From: JBGCDD01 sp045105075
Lineage (GTDB): Bacteria; Pseudomonadota; Alphaproteobacteria; Rhodobacterales; Rhodobacteraceae
Reading direction: 5' to 3'
Assembly (NCBI GenBank): GCA_045105075.1
Contig: JBGCDD010000176.1
Span: forward strand, 1-17,030
DNA: 17,030 bases
Positions 1 through 6,329 of this stretch are shown here, piece after piece. How positions within the stretch are numbered: position 1 is the first letter of the stretch; every line of letters starts with the position of its first letter. A program made the position numbers and the translations under genes. The notes beneath the pieces were generated by a model. It did not search any database. It was not told where the DNA came from and saw nothing but the letters and a program-made list of their open reading frames with translations.

Positions 1-1011
1 GAGGGGTCCGTTCGGCGGGCTGGTGACCGGCTGCGCGTCACCGCTCAACTTATCGAGGCTGAGACCGGTGGTCATTTGTGGGCAGAACGCTGGGATCGGA
101 CGATGGCCGATCTGTTTGATGTTCAGGACGAATTGACCAGCGCAATTGTCACAGGTGTTGAACCGGAACTTGGCGCACATGAACGCACCTTGTCGCGCAA
201 GAAGCCAACCGAAAACCTGACCGCATGGGAGCTGGCACAAAGAGGGTACTCAAAGTTCTTCGAATACACGCAACAGGGCGTTGATGATGCGCTGGAGCTT
301 TACAATCAGGCGATGAGAATTGATCCACAGTTTGCCTTCGTTCATGCGCTGGCCGCGCGCGTGCATTTCGCCCGGGTTGTACTTGGATGGACCAGCGATC
401 TTGATATGGATGTCAGCGAGGGTCTGAGAGTAGCCAACCTGGCCGTAGACCTTGATCCAAAATCGGACTATGGCCATGTGATGCGCGGCGGATTGCTGGC
501 AATTGGTGGTCGCTTTGGTGATGCCGAAGATGCGTTTGCTGTGGCAGAAAGGTTGAACCCTAACTCTGTTGTGCTTTACGTAGGCCGGGGTGTCGCCGAA
601 ACTCTCAAGGTTAAACCCGACGCTGATCTTCTCGAAGCTGTAGGCCTCAAAGCCCTGCGCCTAAGTCCGAATGATCCGCAAGCGTATACATTCCACAATC
701 TCATTATGTGCGCCGAATTGATACGAAACTCCGTAACCCACAACGATGCCTCTCTAAAGTCTCTTGAACTGGCATGCCGATACGCAAACGTAGGTGAAAT
801 GGTTCTTATGAGCGCAGCCACAGCTTGTGTTCAACTTGATAGGGTGGACGATGCAGCACACTATCTCAAAAGGGCGATGCGCAAGGCGCCGAATCTGACG
901 GCTGCAGTCATTGAGAAACGGTGGGAGTTTTTTCCTTGGTTTGAGGTAACCCGAAAACAAAATCTGCTAATCTTGGGAGAGTTAGTCAAGCTTGGCCTTC
1001 CCGAAGCGTAA
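1..1011 (+). CDS. C-terminal part of a cyclase-type/TolB-like TPR protein (5' truncated by window edge)
   Basis: The reading frame is open from base 1, so the start lies outside the window; the visible 336 codons end at a TAA. The first residues (EGSVRRAGDRLRVTAQL, then GGHLWAERWDR and DLFDVQDELT) match the segment that joins the TolB-like region to the TPR domain in alphaproteobacterial class III adenylate/guanylate cyclase-like and CadC-like regulators. The rest is helical TPR-type repeat, for example around ALELYNQAMRIDPQFAFVHAL and AERLNPNSVVLYVGRG, a likely protein-interaction module. The catalytic cyclase domain, if present, would be upstream and cannot be checked. Third-position GC is lower than in the genes to the right. 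A TTG at 76 is in frame but lies inside the conserved segment and is not the true start. Family call is good; a cyclase rather than another N-terminal output domain is inferred. Confidence 0.75.
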   Translation, partial: EGSVRRAGDRLRVTAQLIEAETGGHLWAERWDRTMADLFDVQDELTSAIVTGVEPELGAHERTLSRKKPTENLTAWELAQRGYSKFFEYTQQGVDDALELYNQAMRIDPQFAFVHALAARVHFARVVLGWTSDLDMDVSEGLRVANLAVDLDPKSDYGHVMRGGLLAIGGRFGDAEDAFAVAERLNPNSVVLYVGRGVAETLKVKPDADLLEAVGLKALRLSPNDPQAYTFHNLIMCAELIRNSVTHNDASLKSLELACRYANVGEMVLMSAATACVQLDRVDDAAHYLKRAMRKAPNLTAAVIEKRWEFFPWFEVTRKQNLLILGELVKLGLPEA

Positions 1012-1025
1012 CTTGGATGGCTTAC

Positions 1026-1051
1026 CCCGCCATTTTCCGTGCCTGGGCGGG
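1026..1051 (+). terminator. Possible weak terminator hairpin after the TPR/cyclase gene
   Basis: CCCGCC at 1026-1031 pairs with GGCGGG at 1046-1051 across a 14-nt loop, starting 15 nt after the stop codon. Only a short broken T run follows (CATTCCTTTT), so intrinsic termination would be weak. It lies just before the left end of the IS3 element. Confidence 0.35.
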
Positions 1052-1079
1052 CATTCCTTTTGACCTCGGTGTTAAGTAG

Positions 1080-1106
1080 TGGTCTTGTCCCGCTTGCGTT
1101 CCGGTC
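1080..1106 (+). repeat. IS3 terminal inverted repeat (orfB-distal end)
   Basis: This starts TGGTCTTGTCCCGC and matches the reverse complement of 2403-2429 at 18 of 27 positions. It lies 12 bp beyond the orfB stop codon. Confidence 0.6.
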
Positions 1107-1720
1107 TCTCAACTCATTTAAGCTGCCTTTCGTTCGAACGCCAAGGGGCTTTTGCCGCCTAGCGACGCGTGGCGTCGGCGTGGATTGTAGAAGCCATTGA
1201 TGTATTCGAAGATCGCCATCTCAGCTTGCCGCCGTGTTTCCCATGATCGCCGCCAGATCAGCTCGGCCTTGATGGTTTTGAAGAAGGTCTCAACGGCGGC
1301 GTTATCGTAGCAATTACCCTTTCCGCTCATGGACACGTTGAAGCCGTGCTGGCGCAGTATCTTCTGGTAGTCGTGCGAACAGTATTGGCTGCCGCGATCC
1401 GTGTGATGGATGCAGGCCTTCGGTGGTGACCTGAAGGCTATCGCCATCTTCAGCGCCCTGATTGCCAGGCCTCGCTTCATCCGGTTACTGCCCGCCCAGC
1501 CGATCACGCGCCGAGAATGCAAGTCTCGGATCACAGCCAGATAAAGCCACCCTTCACGCGTCCAGATGTAGGTAATATCACCAGCCCACTTCTGGTTTGG
1601 TTGATCTGCTGAGAAGTTACGATTCAGCAAGTTTGGGGCAATGTTGAACTTGTGATTGCTGTCAGTCGTGGCCTTATGTTTGCGCGTTCGGACGACAGAT
1701 ATGCCGTTCTGGCGCATCCA

Positions 1721-1764
1721 TTGCCCGGCAGGCGATTTGGCAAAGCCAAATCTGCCGAGAGGGG
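1721..1764 (+). repeat. Short two-hairpin palindromic element, copy C (44 bp) inserted in orfB
   Basis: The copy begins TTGCCCGGCA and ends GAGAGGGG. Between them, 1731-1756 is a palindrome: GATTTGGC and GCCAAATC around an AAA loop, extended by GGC/GCC with one bulged T. The first block is a small hairpin, TTGC-CCG-GCAG. On the minus strand, the transposase sequence on both sides joins cleanly when these 44 bases are removed. Its orientation is opposite to copies A and B. No target duplication was seen. Confidence 0.7.
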
Positions 1765-2001
1765 GCGGCCAACACGGCGATGCCCGACATTCAGGCCAAT
1801 CTCTTTGAGTTCCTCCGTCATACGCGGGCGACCATAACTGCCCAGACTGAGACGTGATTGTTCCTTGATATGCGCCAGCGTGACCAGATCAGATCGCTGT
1901 CGGCGGCTGGCAGGACGGCTACGGAACGCACGCAAACCACGAGGACTGACATCCATGACCCGGCACATACGACCAATAGAAAACGCAGATCGGTGCTCTT
2001 C

Positions 2002-2038
2002 CCCTCTCCTGCATGTAAACATGCACTGTCGGGCAGCG
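2002..2038 (-). repeat. Short two-hairpin palindromic element, copy B (37 bp) inserted in orfB
   Basis: Read on the minus strand, the copy has CTGCCCGACA, then a palindrome TGCATG-TTTA-CATGCA, then GAGAGGG(G). It matches copy A at 27 of 36 positions, and most differences in the central stem are paired. It lies between the codons for RFI and EEH of the transposase. The last G could belong to either the element or its flank. Confidence 0.7.
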
Positions 2039-2085
2039 GATAAACCTAAACCTCACGGCTTTTGGCTCGCGAAGAACACCGTGGC

Positions 2086-2092
2086 CTTTTTT
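2086..2092 (-). other. Programmed -1 frameshift slippery site A AAA AAG (orfA to orfB)
   Basis: On the minus strand, six A followed by G (CTTAAAAAAGGCC) occur near the orfA end, in the frame where a -1 slip enters the orfB frame and reads through to VRFRFI. This is the common IS3-family arrangement. It has no function in this broken copy. Confidence 0.6.
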
Positions 2093-2259
2093 AAGATTTC
2101 CCTTTCCTCCTTCAGAATGCGGTTCTTGCGGCGCAGCCGATCATTCTCTTGGATGAGGCTCAAATCCTCTTTCGACACCACGTCAGTTTCTCGGTTTGCC
2201 GTGATCCACTTGTTCAGAGTCGACATGCCGACACCCAGATCGTCAGCCACCTGCCTGCG

Positions 2260-2296
2260 CCCCTTTCACACATGTAAACATGTGTTGCCGGGCAAC
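2260..2296 (-). repeat. Short two-hairpin palindromic element, copy A (37 bp) inserted in orfA
   Basis: Read on the minus strand, the first hairpin is GTTGC-CCG-GCAAC. It is followed by a perfect 7-bp stem, ACACATG-TTTA-CATGTGT, and the tail GAAAGGGG. Removing these 37 bases rejoins CTTACC to CGCAGGCAG and restores the orfA reading LTRRQVADD. Confidence 0.7.
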
Positions 2297-2402
2297 GGTA
2301 AGCCCGCTGGTCAGTGCGATACGCACCGCGTCCTTTGCGGAATTCATCCGTCCGTTTTAGTCCCATAGTTCATCTCCTTTGTTGCAGTAAATGCTATCAA
2401 AG

Positions 2403-2429
2403 GAGCGGCATCAAACCGCGACAGGTCCA
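2403..2429 (-). repeat. IS3 terminal inverted repeat (orfA-proximal end)
   Basis: The reverse complement starts TGGACCTGTCGCGG and pairs imperfectly with 1080-1106. It lies 37 bp upstream of the orfA start codon. Confidence 0.6.
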
Positions 2430-2531
2430 ATGTGCCATGCCATGGATGTCAGTCCGCGCGGTTTGTATGCGTTCCGCAGTTGTCCTGCCAATCGCAGGTA
2501 GCGATCTGATTGGATCACGGTGGCGCACATC
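2430..2531 (+). pseudogene. Relic of a second IS3-family orfB, opposite orientation
   Basis: Translated from 2430, this reads MCHAMDVSPRGLYAFRSCPANRR, a stop, then RSDWITVAHI. It lines up with the segment MCRVMDVSPRGLRAFRSRPASRRQRSDLVTLAHI of the neighbouring IS, but on the other strand. The relic is about 34 codons long, has an internal TAG, and starts exactly where the intact IS ends. Homology stops at 2531, where another sequence resembling the palindromic elements begins (CTGCCCGGC). It is an older copy of a related IS. Confidence 0.7.
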
Positions 2532-2799
2532 CACTGCCCGGCCGTCGAAACGCAGTATCGATGCCGGGGCTTATGGGGTGATCCATCGCATTGACGACAG
2601 CAACGCAAGCAAGGCAGAAGGGCTGAGCGGCGTCGATCCGGGCGTTGGCATGGGATTGATCAAGCTGAACCGCGCCCCGCGCGCTCACTTTCACATGCGC
2701 TTGGACAATAGCCGCTTGGATCAAAACGGACCTTTGCAGTTTGGCTTCGCCGCTGAGAAACCTCCGCTGGGTTGCGCGAATCTCTGCATCGTCTTCACG
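2532..2799. other. Unassigned decayed sequence between IS relic and recombinase relic
   Basis: Open frames exist on both strands (for example 2515-2823 on the minus strand), but none shows a recognisable motif, ribosome-binding site or domain. The first 45 bases (2534-2578) loosely resemble the palindromic elements found in the IS. The rest is probably remnant DNA between rearranged pieces. Confidence 0.4.
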
Positions 2800-3040
2800 C
2801 GGCCCTCGCGCCTTGTGCAACATTGCGCCAGTCGTTCTTTACCTCGCCATTAAAGTTCTGACGTCTGCATCCCGGCAGCTGTCGGTTGCGATTTCAACAA
2901 CGGGGCGGCGGTTTTAGGTGCAGGGACCGCAAACGCAACCAGATGTTGGACCTCGCGCCTTAAGGAACCCTCGCGTTTGGCGATTTGAGGATAGCTGAGC
3001 CCGGCGCAGATCAGATCGAAATCGTGGTGTCCTTTGTGAT
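2800..3040 (-). pseudogene. Probable serine-recombinase C-terminal remnant
   Basis: Read on the minus strand, about 65 residues include LSYPQIAKREG, RREVQHLV, APKTAAPLL and TSEL. After a frame change, LMAR and NDWRNVAQ follow. This pattern resembles the C-terminal DNA-binding end of large serine recombinases common in Rhodobacterales (IAxREGVxxRYVxxLLxLAFLAPxI, later DWxxQRxxLG). No catalytic N-terminal resolvase domain is present, and the conserved middle appears shortened. This is a pattern match by eye to a diverged relic, so it could be mistaken. Confidence 0.4.
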
Positions 3041-3127
3041 CGGGTGGCTCCAGATGGATCGCCTGCACGCCTCGACTTTTCCTATTGTTCGCAGCTTGTC
3101 GCCTCTGTTCCGGGGCCTGACTATCGA

Positions 3128-3195
3128 GGGGCTGTTGGCATTTCAAAGCGCGCACGACCTTACACTTGCAGTGGCTTTGCCAAATCGGCAGCCCC
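3128..3195. repeat. Imperfect inverted repeat with long loop
   Basis: GGGGCTG (3128-3134) pairs with CAGCCCC (3189-3195), and TTGGCA (3135-3140) pairs with TGCCAA (3178-3183), leaving a 5-nt bulge. The right arm contains 16 bases identical to the central palindrome of copy C in the IS. Confidence 0.45.
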
Positions 3196-3265
3196 TAACG
3201 GCTTTAACAATAGGCCTGCCCAGTTCCACAAAAGCAAATGGATCATGTACACTGAACCACCTTGC

Positions 3266-3293
3266 GGTAGGCCCGAGGCCGTTCTGGCCTACC
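3266..3293. repeat. Perfect 8-bp inverted repeat
   Basis: GGTAGGCC (3266-3273) and GGCCTACC (3286-3293) flank a 12-nt loop. No T tract follows on either strand, so it is not a standard terminator. Its role is unknown; it may be a remnant of a mobile-element end. Confidence 0.4.
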
Positions 3294-3595
3294 ACTCCTG
3301 ATGCAGCCACCCGCCCGAGGTTTAAAAGGCAAACCCAAAAAAAAGCGTCTCAAACCACCGACTGGTCAACGCCGATGCCAATAGTGTCGCCGCCCGCTGG
3401 CATACGTGCCACATCAAACGAGGTGACCGGCTAAAGGTCATACGATTGAGCACACAAGTGTTCATTTGGCCTTTCCTCATCCAAATGCTGCCAGACCGAT
3501 CCACCACCATAGCCAACGCGACACGCAAGACAAACACCGGGAAGCTTCGTGCGTTACCGCTCGCCCAACGATCTGCCAAAATCGAAAGTGCTCCG

Positions 3596-3931
3596 ATCAA
3601 CACCGTTCCCGTCCTCTTGCCCAAGATCGCGTGGCCCGCGCGCACAAAGCCCTTGGCCATTGTCTCTGACGACTGCCTGTCGGTGTTCCTCGCCATGTCG
3701 CTGATGAGCCTGCAACTGTGGACGCTTACCGAACTGGGTGGGCCGATCCTGTTCGTATTTGGCTTTCAGGTTGTCATGACAATTGCCTTCATCGTGCTGG
3801 TTTTCTTCCGTCTGATGGGCCGCACCTATCAGGGCGCCGTGCTCAGCGCAGGCTTTGAAGGCTGCACCCTGACACCAACGGCCATCGCCAACATGTCATC
3901 GGTCACCAAACGCTACGGCCCTGCCCCACTG
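3596..3931 (+). pseudogene. Sodium/glutamate symporter (GltS-type) remnant
   Basis: The frame reads INTVPVLLPKIAWP, then SDDCLSVFLAMSLMSLQLWTL, LMGRTYQGAVLSAGFEG and TPTAIANMSSVTKRYGPAPL. This matches the second half of GltS-family sodium:glutamate symporters, including the TPTAIANM signature near the C-terminal re-entrant loop. About 112 codons remain. The N-terminal half is missing, and the glycine-rich signature before TPTA looks two residues short (EGCTLTPTA where the family has GGFxLGATPTA). The last transmembrane helices are lost because the frame runs into a different transporter at 3930. There is no start codon with a ribosome-binding site. It is a pseudogene, left by deletion that fused two unrelated transporter genes. 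Confidence 0.7.
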
Positions 3932-4126
3932 GACATTGGCCTACATGGTCTGGTGGATCGCCGGGGGTCCGTTTGTCGGCTTGCTTGGGGCGGCGATGAT
4001 CCTGTCAGGCTCCATCGACGCCGTCAAAAACTGATTGCCATCGGGGCGCTTCCATTCGACTGCGTCCTGCTCTGTGTCTGTTTGGTGCGCGGCGTAAGAG
4101 AGGAGTTCGACCATGCTGATCGGTGA
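3930..4126 (+). pseudogene. BCCT-type betaine/choline transporter C-terminal remnant
   Basis: In the frame one base before that of the gltS relic, the sequence reads WTLAYMVWWIAGGPFVGLL, resembling the WTxFYWxWWIxWxPFVG motif of BCCT transporters. It continues AAMILSGSIDAVKN, like the later helix of the family. After a frame change it reads KLIAIGALPFDCVLLCVCLVRG, like the final BCCT helix (ALPFxxVLLLMC). Much of the sequence between the PFVG helix and the last helices is missing, and at least one frameshift is needed. It is therefore a doubly damaged tail. The assignment rests on motif resemblance and helix order only. Confidence 0.5.
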
Positions 4127-4293
4127 GACGATTGACACGATCTTAAATCTCTCAGCCTTCACGCCCAAAGCACGACAGCCGGATCTGTTCGTTCGCGTTT
4201 CTTTTTGCTCCTGCCGCGATCTTCGCGTTATCAGTCCCTCAAACTAAAACCAAAATGACACAAAACGCGGCAAAACAAGGAAAGGCCGACGCA

Positions 4294-4797
4294 ATGCACG
4301 ACGACGAAAAGCCGACAATTCACCTGATTTGTGGCTCAACCGGCGCGGGCAAAACCACCTTTGCGCAAAAGTTGGCCAGCGACATCGGCGGTGTTGTGTT
4401 TTCAATCGACGAATGGATGGTGTCGCTGTTTGGCGAAGATGCGCCAACAGAGCTGGATCCTGCCTGGATTTTCCCGCGTGTTCTGCGTTGTGAAAAGCAA
4501 ATGTGGGCCGTGGCCTTGCAACTTGGACCGCTGGGCGTTCCGTCGATTTTGGACTTTGGTTTTCAAAGGTTTGAGCACCGCCAAAAATACGCTGATCTTG
4601 CCAGAAAGGCACAATTCACGGCCAGATTACACGTGCTGAACATCGATGCGGCCGAACGGTGGAAACGCATCGAGGATCGCAACAAAACCCAAGGCGAGAC
4701 ATTCCACATGGAAATCACACGCGCAATGTTTGACTATATCGAAACAACTTGGGAACCGCCCAGCGACGACGAGATAGCCTCCCTGTCGTTTCGCTGA
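4294..4797 (+). CDS. P-loop AAA-type ATPase/kinase-like protein
   Basis: This 167-residue cytoplasmic protein is built as a small nucleotide kinase-like P-loop domain. Walker A is GSTGAGKT at residues 14-21. SIDEW (38-42) fits a Walker-type acidic pair after strand 2, and ILDFGF (85-90) is a core strand. RIEDRNKTQGETF (125-137) resembles an arginine-containing lid. The family (zeta-toxin/chloramphenicol-phosphotransferase-like, usually annotated as AAA family ATP-binding protein) is inferred; the phosphorylated substrate is unknown. I chose the ATG at 4294 because AAGGAAAGG lies just upstream; an in-frame ATG at 4255 has no ribosome-binding site. It stands alone between decayed DNA and the MFS gene, about 290 bp before it. 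No partner antitoxin gene is visible, which argues against a toxin role. Confidence 0.75.
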   Translation: MHDDEKPTIHLICGSTGAGKTTFAQKLASDIGGVVFSIDEWMVSLFGEDAPTELDPAWIFPRVLRCEKQMWAVALQLGPLGVPSILDFGFQRFEHRQKYADLARKAQFTARLHVLNIDAAERWKRIEDRNKTQGETFHMEITRAMFDYIETTWEPPSDDEIASLSFR

Positions 4798-5034
4798 TCT
4801 GAGAGGAATGAGCGCCCAAATGACGGGCTTTGATTGTCGCGCGGCCCACCTTGCGCGTGATCGCGAACTGATGACCCAAGCGCAGCCTTGCCTTGACACG
4901 CTTTCACAACGCGCTTCTTGCAAAGCGGTCCGTGCCGGCCTCGCCTTTGCCCTCTGGATCTGGGCCCAAACCGGGCGCGCGCCATCACGACAATACCCGC
5001 ATCTGCGACAAAACGAATAGGAGGCTTTGCGGCC

Positions 5035-5061
5035 ATGGTGCCTGCGTCGACCCTGTGTTAG
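5035..5061 (+). CDS. Possible 8-codon leader peptide before the MFS exporter
   Basis: A strong AGGAGG at 5019-5024 is followed, 10 nt later, by ATG and seven more codons (MVPASTLC) and a TAG at 5059-5061. The MFS start codon is 26 nt further on. The end of this reading frame lies within a potential hairpin (CCT-G-CGTCG at 5041-5049 pairing with CGACG-AGG at 5062-5069). Short leaders of this kind control some resistance and efflux genes, but nothing here proves translation. Confidence 0.25.
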   Translation: MVPASTLC

Positions 5062-5087
5062 CGACGAGGCGAACAAGGATATTCGAT

Positions 5088-6290
5088 ATGCCGCAAATGC
5101 ACCGCGCCGAGTTCATTTCGCTGATTGCGATGATGTTTGCCACCATCGCGTTCTCGCTGGATGCGATGCTGCCCGCCCTGCCCGAAATTGGCGCTGAACT
5201 CAGCCCCGATGACGTCAACCGCGCCCAGTTGATCCTCACCTCTTTTGTGTTGGGCATGGGGTTTGGGACGTTTTTCACCGGACCATTGTCTGATGCGTTC
5301 GGGCGAAAAAACGTTATTATTGTTGGCTGTTTCCTCTATATTGCGGCCTCTGCTGTGGCTTGGGCCAGCGCCTCGCTCGAGGTTGTCTTGGCCGCGCGCG
5401 TTGTCCAAGGGATCGGGGCCGCGGCGCCGCGCGTGGTTGCAGTGGCGATCATGCGCGATCTGTTTTCCGGGCGCGAAATGGCGCGGATGATCTCGATTGC
5501 GATGATGATTTTCACCATCTTTCCCGCCTTCGCACCGCTGATGGGCGCAGGCATCATCGCGTTGGTTGGCTGGCGCGGTATTTTCCTGGCCTTCATCCTG
5601 TTCTCGATCATCACCATTTTCTGGATGAGCGCCCGCCTGCCGGAATCCCTGGCCGTTGAAAACCGCCGCGCCTTTCGTGCCCCATTGTTGCTCAGCGCCG
5701 CACGCGAGGTTCTGGCCCACCCCACCGTGCGCCTCGCGATCATGGTGCAATCGCTGTGTCTGGGCATGCTGTTTGCGATGCTGAGCATGGTGCAACCGGT
5801 CTATGACGTGATTTTTGACCGCGCCGAAACGTTTCCTTTGTGGTTCGGAGCCATCGCGGTGGTCTCGGGCAGCGCCAGCCTGCTCAACGCGGTGCTTGTG
5901 GTGCGCTTGGGCATGCGCCGCATCGTGACCTGGTCGCTGGGCGCGCAAATCATCCTGTCGGCCCTCATGCTGGGCGTGTCTGTCAGCGATGTGTCGCTGG
6001 GCTTTGCCTTTGGCGCCTTCGCCGTCTGGCAGTGCTTTGTGTTCTTCATGGCCGGCACCACTTTGGCCAATCTCAACGCCATCGCAATGGAACCGATGGG
6101 CCATATCGCCGGTATGGCCGCCTCCATCGCCAGCGCGATTGCCACAGTGGTTGCAGCAGTGATTGCCGCGCCGCTGGGCTTGCTGTTTGACGGCTCGCTG
6201 GTGCCACTGGCCGCAGGCTGCTGCGCCCTTGCGCTGATCGGTTTTGCCATCATGCGCTATCTTGAACGCATGGAACGGCGCAGCAGCTAA
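5088..6290 (+). CDS. Bcr/CflA-type MFS multidrug exporter
   Basis: This 400-residue inner-membrane transporter has about 12 hydrophobic segments. The N-terminus with LDAMLPALPEIG is typical of the Bcr/CflA drug:H+ antiporter group. Motif A (GPLSDAFGRK, residues 65-74) sits in the loop after helix 2, and the ARVVQGIGAAAPR segment (103-115) corresponds to the conserved helix-4 motif of this group. It probably exports drugs or metabolites by proton antiport; the substrate cannot be deduced. The frame is open further upstream to 4893, but that extension is not membrane-like. The ATG at 5088 has AAGGAT about 8 nt before it and gives the usual family length. The downstream TPR gene follows after 39 nt and may be cotranscribed. 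A short upstream reading frame could modulate its translation. Confidence 0.85.
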   Translation: MPQMHRAEFISLIAMMFATIAFSLDAMLPALPEIGAELSPDDVNRAQLILTSFVLGMGFGTFFTGPLSDAFGRKNVIIVGCFLYIAASAVAWASASLEVVLAARVVQGIGAAAPRVVAVAIMRDLFSGREMARMISIAMMIFTIFPAFAPLMGAGIIALVGWRGIFLAFILFSIITIFWMSARLPESLAVENRRAFRAPLLLSAAREVLAHPTVRLAIMVQSLCLGMLFAMLSMVQPVYDVIFDRAETFPLWFGAIAVVSGSASLLNAVLVVRLGMRRIVTWSLGAQIILSALMLGVSVSDVSLGFAFGAFAVWQCFVFFMAGTTLANLNAIAMEPMGHIAGMAASIASAIATVVAAVIAAPLGLLFDGSLVPLAAGCCALALIGFAIMRYLERMERRSS

Positions 6291-6329
6291 GCCTTGTTGC
6301 CCAGCCTGTTTTGGCCCTAATGTCATGTC

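Larger units (their letters stand above)
1118..2092 (-). pseudogene. IS3 transposase orfB (DDE integrase domain), interrupted by two palindromic insertions
   Basis: This is the catalytic half of an IS3-family transposase, normally made as an OrfAB fusion by -1 frameshifting. The C-terminal 199 residues are intact and carry the DDE triad: Asp in WAGDITY, Asp in HHTDRGSQY and Glu in NAAVETFFKT, followed by the usual YNPRRRHASLG end. Upstream, the HTH-like linker reads RMCRVMDVSPRGLRAFRSRP and LSLGSYGRPRMTEELKE. The frame is broken twice. A 44-bp insertion at 1721-1764 splits VGR from the following MRQNG, and a 37-bp insertion at 2002-2038 splits RFI from EEH. Both lengths are not multiples of three, so no full OrfAB can be made. 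Removing the insertions restores the expected IS3 sequence without a gap, which shows they are clean insertions. The 3' half could still produce a fragment, but activity is very unlikely. Confidence 0.85.
2053..2366 (-). pseudogene. IS3 transposase orfA (HTH protein), interrupted and frameshifted
   Basis: This is the DNA-binding half of the IS3 transposase. The start MGLKRTDEFRK follows a strong ribosome-binding site. The 3' part is intact and reads ADDLGVGMSTLNKW, a helix-turn-helix, followed by a leucine-zipper-like stretch (LIQENDRLRRKNRILKEE) and the family ending KKATVFFASQKP. Two lesions lie near the 5' end. One extra G after codon 11 (AAAGGACGCG where AAAGACGCG would read KDAV) shifts the frame, and the 37-bp palindromic element at 2260-2296 splits LT from RRQVADD. 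The protein cannot be read through from its own start. Confidence 0.85.
1080..2429 (-). mobile_element. IS3-family insertion sequence, inactivated
   Basis: The element is bounded by imperfect terminal inverted repeats that begin TGG and end CCA (18 of 27 positions match). It contains two transposase reading frames, orfA then orfB, on the minus strand, with an A6G slippery site between them, as is usual in the IS3 family. The span is 1350 bp; removing three inserted palindromic elements (37, 37 and 44 bp) leaves about 1232 bp, a normal IS3-family size. A good ribosome-binding site, AAAGGAGATGAAC, precedes the orfA ATG. No 3-4 bp target duplication is visible: the left flank ends in TAG and the right flank starts ATG. 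The right end touches a relic of a related IS3 transposase, so the insertion or a later deletion probably involved that older copy. The boundaries come from the inverted repeats only. Confidence 0.75.
3041..3595. other. Non-coding stretch with two inverted repeats
   Basis: No convincing gene was found in this stretch on either strand. It holds an imperfect long inverted repeat at 3128-3195 and a perfect 8-bp inverted repeat at 3266-3293. The open frame that enters the downstream gltS relic starts at 3446, but its first 50 residues show no similarity to GltS. Confidence 0.4.

Noticed and set aside
1858..2043. Small plus-strand frames inside the IS
   Set aside because: They are antisense to the transposase genes and are explained by its coding sequence.
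4255..4293. Longer N-terminus of the kinase-like protein starting at 4255
   Set aside because: There is no ribosome-binding site before 4255, while AAGGAAAGG precedes the ATG at 4294, and the extra residues are not part of the P-loop domain.
4808..5020. 70-codon open frame between the kinase-like gene and the MFS gene
   Set aside because: There is no properly spaced ribosome-binding site and no motif, and third-position GC is lower than in the MFS gene. It could be a small protein, but I cannot support it.
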